A stretch of DNA of 64,000 bases from Strix aluco. Its lineage: Eukaryota > Chordata > Aves > Strigiformes > Strigidae. Below, in pieces: positions 22,745 to 31,431 of the stretch. The notes under the pieces were generated by a model. It saw only the letters and a list, made by a program, of their open reading frames with translations. It had not been told where the DNA came from and made no database searches. Position 1 is the stretch's first letter, and every line of letters begins with the position of its first letter. The stretch lies in contig NC_133971.1 of assembly GCF_031877795.1 (NCBI RefSeq), positions 61,936,463 to 62,000,462 of the forward strand. Direction: 5' to 3'. The translations under genes and the position numbers were made by a program.

Positions 22745-24546
22745 ATGCTGGCCAATTTGCTTGCGTGGTGGGGCTGGATTAATCCTTATATCCACTGTGT
22801 GTTCCCAGTGCTGGTGTTTGTTGTCGGTGGAAAATGTGTCAAGGGTCTTGTTTTGCTGTACTGGCTACTGACTGCTTATAATGGGCTTGTATCACTGCTT
22901 GTGGGGGTGAACCAGTACCTGTTTGCTGCCTGGGCTTTTGTTTGGGGTCTCACCCCCTCTATGGGTGAGCCAGGGGAAGAGATCCTCTTGGTTTTTGAGA
23001 GTTTCAGCTATCCCTGGAGCATCCTGGCCACTGTGTTCGCAGCACAATGCTTTCTGAATGTCTGCCAGATCTTGTTTTGGGCCATGTGGTGGAAACCTGC
23101 CCCGAGGGCAGATAGTTATAATGGCAAGGTGTGTGGGAAAAGATGGGCAAGTGCCTGACTCAGTGGTCACCCCCAATGCTTTGGGATTTCACCCCTGAAC
23201 AAGTGCAGAGTCCTGATAAACTGGTGGAGTATTTGGAAAAGGTGTGCTGCCAATCTGAAAAACCCCGGGAGACACAACTTGCTGCGATGTGCTGGGGGCT
23301 TGCCCATGCCTACCGTGTCATCTTTAACACTGTTCACTGCCCTCAAGGGGGAGAAGGGGCTGCAGGATCTGAAAGTGAACTTACTGGTACAGCAGCTGGG
23401 CCAGGGGGACAGGCAGTGCCAGTACCAGTCGCCTCCACCAGCACAGCAGCTGGGCCAGAGGGACAAGCAGTACCAATATCAGTCGCCCCGATACGGAAAA
23501 CCAAATATACGAAAAAATCCCCTCGCAGTGTACAGGGTGATGATGAACCAGGCCCATCACGAGAGCAGGAGGAAGAGCCGGAGGTAACCATCCGATCTCT
23601 ATCCCTGAGTGAGTTGCGAGATATGCGGAAGGATTTCAGCCGCCTTCCAGGTGAGCAAATTTGCACCTGGCTGCTCTGATGCTGGGATAGTGGAGCTGCT
23701 GGTTTTGAATTGGAGGGGAGAGAGGCTAAGCAGTTGGGATCTTTAGCCAAGCAGGCTGGTATTGACAAGGCAATAGGGAAACAGGCTCAAACCCTCAGCC
23801 TTTGGAGGCAACTCCTGCTCGGTGTGAGGGAGAGGTACCCCTACAAGGATGATGTTCTATGTCGGTTAGGCAAGTGGACCGACATGGAGAAAGGCATTCG
23901 AAACCTCAGGGAATTGGCTGTGTTTGACATGGTCTATGGTGATCTGAATGATGAGCGGTCACCAATGGATCCAGATCAGGCCCCTTGCACCCAGTCAATG
24001 TGGCGGAAGTTCCTGCAAAGTGGACCAGAGGCACATTCCAAAGCATTAGCAGTAGCGTCCTGGTGGCGAGACACCCAGACTCAAACAGTGGATGAAGTGA
24101 TTGTCCAGCTCCGGTAATATGAGGGAAGTCTCCCTTCCTCCCAACATGCTTTGGTTTCAGCTGTAGAGGAACTGTCTCAGAGGCTCCAGAAAATGGAACA
24201 GGACATGTCCTACATTCCACCTGCACGGACCGATGTCTCAGCTATTAGAAGCAGGCGCTTCCCCACCCAAGAGAAGGGCAGTGGAAGGTACACACCACGG
24301 GGCACCCTGTGGTTCTTCCTCCATGACCATGGGGAAAACATGAGGAGGTGGCATGGACAGCCCACTTCCGCCCTAGCTGCACGAGTACAGCAGCTGAAAA
24401 CGAAGACCACCATGAAAGGGGAGTCTTCCAAGAGAGACGCAGCTCCAGTGTCCAGTAGGAAATCCCCCAGACAGATAGAATGGCCAACACCATGCTTGAC
24501 CCTCTTGAGGAGACCAGCAAATCATTCTTGCAGGAGTCACTCTTAG
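22745..24546 (+). pseudogene. gag: gag with hydrophobic multi-pass-like N-terminus, copy 2
   Basis: The first open piece (22745-23158, 137 codons) starts with Met and is strikingly hydrophobic. Likely membrane segments lie at residues about 14-29 (CVFPVLVFVVGG), 34-54 (LVLLYWLLTAYNGLVSLLVGV), 58-70 and 91-113 (ATVFAAQCFLNVCQILFWAMWW), then WKPAPR. A frameshift near 23120 moves to the second piece (23131-23679): FTPEQVQSPDKLVEYLEKV, RETQLAAMCWGLAHAYR, a Gly/Pro/Ala linker with an 18-residue duplication, a basic KYTKKSPRSVQGDDEPGPSR stretch and DMRKDFS. After a TGA at 23677 the frame continues (23710-24117; WDSG...YPYKDDVLCRLGKW, then TAA), and after 24118 to 24546 (MSYIPPARTDVSAIRSRRF). No N-terminal myristoylation Gly or CCHC knuckle is seen. 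Identification as Gag is by position and length. Confidence 0.8.
23389..23487 (+). repeat. 54-bp tandem duplication in the gag linker
   Basis: Two units starting at 23389 and 23443 share ACAGCAGCTGGGCCAG and later CAGTCGCC, in phase with the reading frame (18 residues, TAAGPGGQAVPVPVA against TAAGPEGQAVPISVA). Copy 3 has only one diverged unit here, so the duplication arose within the copy 2 lineage. The linker is proline/alanine rich and probably unstructured. Confidence 0.8.
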
Positions 24547-24629
24547 GACAAGTGAGTGATGGTGAGCAGGATTAGAGGGGCCCTGCCTCCAGCCAGGTAG
24601 AGGAAAGGGATAATCGGATTTACTGGAAG

Positions 24630-25841
24630 GTGTGGATCCGATGGCCTGGCACATCAGACCCACAAGAATATAAGGCCTTGGTAGACACTGGCACACAGTG
24701 CACCCTGATGCCATCAAGCCACAGTGGGGTTGAACCCATCTGCATCTCCGGAGTGACGGGGGGATCCCAACAGCTGACACTATTAGAAGCTGAAGTAAGC
24801 TTAACTGGGAAGGACTGGCATAAGCACCCCATTGTGACTGGCCCAGATGCCCCGTGCATCCTAGGTATAGACTACCTCAGGAGAGGGTACTTTAAAGACC
24901 CAAAAGGGTACCGGTGGGCCTTTGGTATAGCTGCCCTGGAGGAGGTTGAGCAATTGTCCACCTTACCCGGCCTCTCAGAGGACCCCTCGGTGGTGGGGTT
25001 GCTTAAGGTTGAAGAGCAGCAAGTGCCAATTCCTACCAAGACGGTGCACCGGCGGCAGGACCGCACTAACTGAGATCCCCTGGTCCCCATCCATCAGCTG
25101 ATCCGTCGACAGGAAAGCCAGAAGGCGATCAGCAAGACTCATTCATCTTTCAACAGCCCTATATGGCCAGTGAGAAAGCCTAATGGCAAATGGAGACTGA
25201 CCGTGGACTACCGTGGCCTGAATGAAGTTACGCCAGCGATGAGTGCTGCAGTGCTGGACATGCTAGAGCTCCAGTATGAGCTGGAGTCGAAGGCAGCCAA
25301 GTGGTACGCCACAACTGACATCGCTAACACGTTCTTCTCCATCCCAATAGCACCAGAGTGCAGGCCGCAGTTTGCATTCACTTGGAGGGGTATCCAGTAC
25401 ACCTGGAATCGATTGCCCCAGGGGTGGAAACACAGCTCCACCATTTGCCATAGACTGGTCCATACTGCACTGGAGAAAGGTGGGGCTCCAGAACACCTGC
25501 AGTTCATGGCCAATATCATTGTATGGGGGGACACAGCTGAGGAAGTCTTTGAGAAAGGAAAGAAGATAATTGAAATCCTCCTGAAGGCTGGTTTTGCCAT
25601 CAAGCGACAGAAAGTTAAGGGGCCGGGAAGGGAGATTCAGTTCCTAGGAATAAAATGGCAAGATGGGCGTCGCCACATCCCAATGGAGGTAATAAACAAG
25701 ATAACAGCCATGGCCCCACCAACCACTAAAAAGGAGACTCAGTCTTTCCTGGGCGCTGTGGGGTTCTGGAGGATGCACATCCCAAACTACAGCCTGGTTG
25801 TGAGCCCTCTCCCACGTAACCCGCAAGAAGAACAATTTTAA
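24630..25841 (+). pseudogene. pol: pol: aspartic protease and reverse transcriptase, copy 2
   Basis: The protease piece 24630-25073 carries D-T-G at 24684-24692 in the context ALVDTGTQCTLMP and ends at a TGA where copy 1 has CGA (Arg). The same frame resumes and is open from 25170: KPNGKWRLTVDYRGLNEVTP, TDIANTFFSIPI (first catalytic Asp kept) and RLPQGWKHSSTICH. At the second catalytic motif the residues are F-M-A-N (25503-25514), so both Asp are absent; five of nine bases differ from copy 1 there, while the surroundings are nearly identical. The frame ends at 25841 because of a one-base shift shared with copy 1. The enzyme could not have been active in its present form. Confidence 0.85.
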
Positions 25842-26955
25842 ATGTGGCCCTGAGCAACAACAAGCCTTTGAACAAATTAAGCATGAGATTATCCTGGCAG
25901 TGGCCCTCGGGCCAGTCCAGGCAGGGCAGGAGATTAAGAACGTGCTCTACACCGCAGCTGGGGAGAATGGCCCTTCCTGGAGCCTTTGGCAGAGAGCACC
26001 TGGGGAATCCTGAGGCCGACCTCTAGGCTTTTGGAGCTGGGGATACAAAGGCTCTGAAGCTAACTATACACTGACTGAGAAGGAGATAGTGGCAGCGTAC
26101 GAAGGAGTTCGGGCTGCCTCGGAAGTGGTCAGCACTGAGACACAGCTCCTCCTGGCACCCCGACTGCCGGTGCTGGGATGGATGTTCAAAGCAAAGCCTC
26201 CCTCCACACATCATGCAACAGATGCCACGTGGAGTAAATGGGTTGCGCTGATAACACAACAGGCCCGAATAGGGAACCTCGACCGCCCAGGATTAGTGGA
26301 ACTGATCATAAACTGGCCAGAGAGCAAAGATGCTGGGATGTCACCAGAACAGGAGGTGGAACATGCTGAGGAGGCCCCACCATATAACGAGCTGCCAGAG
26401 GAGGAGAAGCGATATGCCCTGTTCACTGATGGGTCTTGTCGCATTGTGGGAAAACATCGACGATGGAAGGCTGCAGTGTGGTATCCCACATGACAAACCA
26501 CTGAAGCTGTTGAGGGACAAGGTGAATCGAGCCAGTTCGCAGAGGTGAAAGCCACCCAATTGGCTTTGGAGACTGCTGAGCGAGAGAAGCGGCTGAGGCT
26601 CTATCTCTACACTGACTCGTGGGTGGTGGCAAGTGCCCTGTGGATGTGGTTGCAGCAATGGAAACAGAACAACTGGCAACGCAAGGGCAGACCCGTCTGG
26701 GCCGCTGAAGTATGGCAGGATATTGCAGCCCGGGTGGAGAACCTCGTTGTGAAGGTGCGCCATGTGGATGCCCATATACCCAAGAGTCGGGCCACTGATG
26801 AACATCAACACAACCAGCAGGCGGACCAGGCTGCTAAGATAAAAGTGGCTCAGGTGGACTTGGACTGGCAGCATAAAGGTGAACTGTTCATAGCCCGGTG
26901 GGCCCATGAGACCTCGGGCCACCAAGGCAGAGATGCAACATACAGGTGGACTTGA
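25842..26955 (+). pseudogene. pol: pol: RT connection and RNase H, copy 2
   Basis: The connection domain resumes in a new frame with EQQQAFEQIKHEI and YTLTEKEIVAAYEGVRAA. The 134-codon piece 26089-26493 runs through LGWMFKAKPPSTHHATDATW to LFTDGSCRI, the first RNase H acidic motif, then stops at a TGA (26491-26493) shared with copy 1. The next piece (26545-26955) holds LYLYTDSWVVASAL, VDAHIPKS and the start of the integrase zinc domain (ARWAHETSGHQGRDATYRWT) before another shared TGA at 26953-26955. A TGA near 26011 is found only in this copy. RNase H would degrade template RNA during reverse transcription. Confidence 0.8.
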
Positions 26956-27753
26956 GATCAAGGGGTGGACCTCACCATTGACACCATCGCAGAGATCATC
27001 CACGGATGTGAGACGTGTGCTGCGATCAAACAAGCCAAACGGGTGAAGCCCCAGCGGAATGAAGATCGATGGATGAAATATAAATATGGAGAGGCCTGGC
27101 AGATCGACTACATCACACTGCCACAGACCCACCAAGGCAAGCGCCACGTGCTCACAATGGTGGAAGCAACCACTGGATGGCTCGAAACTTATCCAGTGTC
27201 CCACGCCACCGCCCGAAATACCATCCTGGGCCTTGAAGAGTGAGTCCTGTGGCGACACGGCACCCCAGAGAGGATTGAGTAGGACAACGGGACTCCCTTC
27301 CAAAATAACCTCATAGATGCCTGGGCAGAAGAACACGGCATCGAGTGGGTCTACCACATCCCCTACCGTGCACCAGCCTCTGGGAAGATCGAGTGCTACA
27401 ATGGACTGTTAAAAACTACATTGAGAGCAATGGGGGGTGGAACCTTCAAACACTGGGACACACATCTGACAAAGGCCACTTGGTTAGTCAACACAAGAGG
27501 ATCTGCCAATCGAGCTGGCCCGGCTCAGTCAAAACTTCCACGTGTTGTAGATGGGGATAAAGTCCCTGTGGTGCGCATGAGGGATCTGCTGGGAAAAATG
27601 GTCTGGGTTAGTCCTGCGCTGGGCAAAGGCAAACCCATCCACGGGATTGCTTTTGCTCAAGGACCTGAGTGCACCTGGTGGGTGATGCAGAAGCATGGAG
27701 AGGTCCGATGCATACCACAAGGGGACTCGATTGTGGGTGAAAACACACCGTGA
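26956..27753 (+). pseudogene. pol: pol: integrase, copy 2
   Basis: The zinc-binding C-E-T-C lies at 27007-27018 and its H-x4-H partner just upstream. The core begins with WQIDYITLPQTHQGK (first catalytic Asp), then a TGA at 27241-27243 shared with copy 1, a TAG at 27280-27282 unique to this copy directly before DNGTPFQN (second Asp), and a retained catalytic Glu at 27391-27393 followed by Cys where copy 1 has Arg. The C-terminal region (27421-27753) is open: GKMVWVSPALGKGKPIHGIA and ECTWWVMQKHGEV, ending at a TGA. About 96 bp then separate it from the 3' LTR, so there is no env. Confidence 0.85.
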
Positions 27754-27830
27754 ATTATACTGTGCTTTTGTTAATTTTTCTTCGTTGTTGCTAATTGCTA
27801 AATGGCAGCTGGATGTGACACAGATGGTAT

Positions 27831-27846
27831 AGAATAAAGGGGTGGA
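27831..27846 (+). other. Purine-rich tract before the 3' LTR
   Basis: AGAATAAAGGGGTGGA lies three bases before the 3' LTR in copy 2, and the same sequence precedes the LTR of copy 1. Position and composition fit the polypurine tract that primes plus-strand synthesis, though it is not perfectly purine and not directly abutting the LTR. Confidence 0.6.
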
Positions 27847-27849
27847 TTA

Positions 27850-28197
27850 TGTCCTGGTTCAGCTAGGATAGGGTTAAGTTTCTCCAGCAGTGGGGGGAAG
27901 CTCTAGCCGGGTTATTCATATACCATGCTGACATCACCTCCAGGCGCTGAAGTGCGGGAAGATTCGGTGAGCATGTGCGTTTGTGCAGCTGTTCCTCTCA
28001 CTGCTGTATCGGTACATACCTTGCTCTGTTCATTGTTATTACTGTTATTGTTATTGTTGTTGTTTGTTGTGTTGCTGTTGCACTGTTTTATTAAACCTCT
28101 CCTTATCTCAGCCCCGGGGCTTTGTATTTCACTCCCTTTGTGGGGGAGGGGCAGCGGCCTCATGGTCCCAGACCCTGGCAGGAACTAAACCACCACA
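27850..28197 (+). repeat. 3' LTR of provirus copy 2
   Basis: 348 bp, TGTCCTGGTTCAGCTAGG to AACTAAACCACCACA, with ATTAAA at 28090-28095. Aligned by eye with the 5' LTR of the same provirus it shows about 35 substitutions, concentrated in U3 bases 85-160 and near the 3' end, plus a 6-bp unit loss in the TTATTG tract. The CRE is TGACATCA here. It is followed by the target duplication GTAGG. Confidence 0.95.
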
Positions 28198-28202
28198 GTA
28201 GG

Positions 28203-31012
28203 GATGGTCAGTGTTTATCACTGATATGGAGGTTGTATTGTGTGAAGTCCAATGTCTAACATAAGTCGTCTGAGAGTCAGAGAACCTGTGTTTTCTCTAT
28301 CTACTCAGAAATCTGCCTGCCTTTCACTATTTTTATTCATCCATTGCTCCTATTTTGCAAACACAGACTTGCCATATCCTCAACCTGTCTCAAATGCACA
28401 GTGCATTAGGAAGCAGCTGGTCCACAAGGGACATGACGTGAGCTCGTAGCCAGGAGCCTTGTTATGGCTCCCCTGAGCAGTGACCTCACAAACAAGAAAC
28501 AGATGCAGAGCGGCAATTCTGGGTCAGGATCAGGGCCAGAGACAGTGATCAGGGTCAGGCAGACCAGAGATGAAGCAGTCTGATGTCAAGCCAGGCAGCC
28601 CAGCCAGTGGGTCTGGGTCAAGGTAAAGACCAGGCGCTGACACATCCGCTTACTCAGCCGTGTTATGCCACAGCAGTAGGACCCAACAGCATATAGCATG
28701 TAGCGTAGAGCAGCTCCCAAGGCAGAGGAGAGGCAGGCCCTTGCCTCTGGGCCTTGTCTACAACAGTTCTTACTAGTGAAGGAGCTGACCTTGGGCTCAG
28801 ACAGCTAAATTTAACTCAGCCAACTAAACTACTGGAAGGTGGATGTGCTCTGGGCCCTACATAATGAAGATCTGAAGCAAGAAGGGAGAGGTTTCCTCAT
28901 ATGCTTCTAAAATTTGCAAGAGGCTTTCTGGTAATGAGCTATCACAATCATCCACCTTGGATAGACCTGGTGGATAGACTACATCTCTCCAAAGTATACA
29001 ACGTTCCCATGGCACTGTTAAAAAAATATTCATATTTAAATGCTTTCCATCTTTCAGCTTGAAAACTGTCTTACCAAATCTTCTGAATTTCAAAGTGACA
29101 CACTTTTCACTCTTCCCCAATCCCTCCTACCAGAAATAGCTACAAGACCATCTGTACCAGACACTGCATCCTGCCCTGGGGTTTTTCCAGTGTGCCATGG
29201 AAACTGATAAAGCTGCACTGTTTGTACCCAAGGTCTGTCAGAGGCTCTGTGGTCAATACCTAGCTAGCTGCCTTGGTCAGGTTTCTAGAATCTAATCAGT
29301 GAGGTAACATGGACAGTGACAGGAGGGATAAAGAAAACGTCTTCAGTCAGTTATTAGCACTCATCCCACCTGCTCCCATGTCCTTAGACTGCTGCCCAAG
29401 TCCCTTCACCCCAGTATCTCAGTTCTGTGTTATTAATCACTCATATAATACTCATTAGTCCTGCAACAGAAGTTAAACACTTCTGTCTCAACTGTGATGA
29501 TGTCACAGCAAAAGAGCTATTCCTCAGTGTCACCTGCTCAACAGTAATGTATCTTCAAGTGAAGCAACAACATGTTTGGCATGTCAGCCTATTATCTACA
29601 GGCAAACTGTTTCTGCTTTTATTTTGGAAGTATTCTCTTATCTGGAAACTTAAAACAGTTGTCAACGGAAGTATTAATAGCAGGAAAAACTGGTGCAGAT
29701 AACTAGAGGCTGGAGTTTGAATGGTGTTGGGAAGAAGCAAAGAGCAACGAGAACATTCTGGAGTACTGTTAAATTAATGGTTATGGGAAAGGCAGAGAAA
29801 CACAATTCCCGCAGACAAATCCTGGCTTTCTACACATTACAAAAAAATTTACTAGGTTGATATGATTCCAGTAGTTAGGGGAATACTTTGCCAAATAAAA
29901 CAGATGTAGCCAGAACAAAATAAAACAAAACAAACCTAAAAAAAATTGACTGATTATGTTCCTGTAAAATACTTCTGAGTTTGAGTGAACAATCAGAAGC
30001 AACTGTGTATCTGCAAGTTCTGCAGATGAGCCATACTCTTCAGGTAATCAAGGACCTGGTAATCAAAGATAAAGTGCTGACAAGAAAAAACACTTGAAGA
30101 AGTTAATAGGACTTGCTCTTCTCAAGAATACTGTCAGCCAATGTTTTTTCTTTGATGTTGATACCACAGTGAATATTGCAGATGTGCAAGGATTTTTTTT
30201 CCCCACCCAAGCTTTTAGTGGCTTTAAACACCACAGCTGTTAGTATGAGGCTGTGTCAGCCGGCGCAAGACTAGTTCAAGAGACATGGGCAGCCTGATAT
30301 CTGATACTGCTGAGCAGGTGCAACCTACATCTACTGGAGCACATATATTGTTCACAGTACCATCCAGCTGTCCAAAACCACTAAGGATAGAAACCCTCCA
30401 ACTAGACCAGCTAGTCTAGACACACAAGCTCTACCACTTGCAAAGTTTAAATTATTTTCTTAAATAAGTAATGTGCTTTTTTTCAAAAAGAAAGTCAAGA
30501 TTAACAGGAGCTGATGGATGCACAGAACTTCCGAAAATCTCCATCTTTTCTGCAAGCCAGAAAAATTAATGTGTCACCCAATTGTCAAACATTCTTATGA
30601 CCACTTACAGGCTTTCACTAAGCAAAGCGCTTGTTATGAGTTTAATGTTAAGCATGTCTACATGTGTAGGAAACATGCAAATTGAGATCCTCAATTTCAA
30701 ATAAATCTTGATGCCTGTTTATATATATGTACTTATTTTTGTAATTGGGGGAGGAGTGATGGGCACTGTATAAAAAGAAATTGCCTTCCAAATTTTTAAT
30801 ACACTCATTTTAAAGGTGAACATGAGTCACTCAAAGAACAACCAAGCAGTGAGACTGGAACCTTTAAAACCCACCACAGAAGGAAAATATCCAGTGAAAT
30901 TCAATGTTAAGTCCCTCATATCTTCTGTTAGCTGTCACTGCCAGCTACATTGGCTATACGTATACTGCCAAATGTGGTATGGAGATGAATTATGCTGAGC
31001 CCTGTGACAGTC
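28203..31012. other. No gene seen; GC-richer repeat-like patch at 28440-28860
   Basis: Mostly AT-rich with no motif-bearing frame. The patch 28440-28860 is richer in G and C and repeats GGTCAGG/GGGTCAAGG-like words, which may be the remains of an old interspersed repeat; I cannot name it. Frames near 28857-29120 and 29427-29702 show no family signature. Confidence 0.4.
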
Positions 31013-31431
31013 TGTCCTGGTTTTGGCCAGGATAGAGTTAACTTTCCTTGGGCTGAGAGGGAGCACAGCTGGAGGGCCGGGCTGGATTGGTGATTGGAGT
31101 ATCCCATATCATGTGATATTATGCCTAGTATATAAAGGAGATGTGTGCTCTCTCATTTATGCTTCTGGTTGGCAGGGTGGGATCTTTGGTGGGGTTGGGA
31201 TTGTTGCTGGGAGTGGGCTGTGTACCCGTCACTGGGTGGTGAGCAACCTGTTTGGACTTCCTATTGTTACCGTTGTTTTGTTACTATCACTAAACTGTTT
31301 GTTTTATTCAACCTACAAACTCCCTTTTTTCCATCTTTTTTTGTCCCTCTCCTATTTCACCAGGGAGGGGGGGAAAAAGTAAGTGGCTGGCTGCATGGTG
31401 ATTAGCTACCGGCTGACTTCAAACCACGACA
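31013..31431 (+). mobile_element. Solo LTR, ERVL-like, copy 3 subfamily
   Basis: 419 bp from TGTCCTGGTTTTGGCCAGGA to TTCAAACCACGACA. The first 65 bases match the LTR of copy 3 closely, and the T-rich CCCTCTCCTATTTCACCAGG tract and the 3' end also match. A TATA box (GTATATAAAGG) lies near 31128. The flanks CAGTC (31008-31012) and GAGTC (31432-31436) agree at four of five positions, consistent with a decayed 5-bp target duplication. Confidence 0.85.

Larger units (their letters stand above)
22276..28197 (+). mobile_element. Complete ERVL-like provirus copy 2
   Basis: A 5922-bp provirus with two LTRs, a tRNA-Lys-type primer site, gag, protease, RT, RNase H, integrase and a purine-rich tract, but no env. 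GTAGG at 22271-22275 repeats at 28198-28202, a perfect 5-bp target duplication showing that this is one intact integration event. Pol matches copy 1 at about 97-98 per cent by eye. Reading frames are broken throughout, by stops at 23677, 24115, 25071, 26491, 26953, 27241 and 27280 and by frameshifts near 23120, 24475 and 25800, so it is inactive without help. The two LTRs differ from each other by about 10 per cent, surprisingly much given the low pol divergence from copy 1. Confidence 0.95.

Noticed and set aside
26341..27357. A 338-codon open frame on the minus strand opposite RNase H and integrase of copy 2 (shorter pieces in copy 1).
   Set aside because: It is a mirror of pol sequence, has no recognisable domain, and is split in copy 1 by a few substitutions. 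Long antisense frames arise easily in such GC-balanced coding sequence.
27754..27849. Search for an env gene between integrase and the 3' LTR.
   Set aside because: Only about 96 bp separate them in both copies, so env is absent.
28440..28860. Repeat-like GGTCAGG patch as an LTR.
   Set aside because: No convincing TG...CA ends, target duplication or promoter and poly(A) signals were found.
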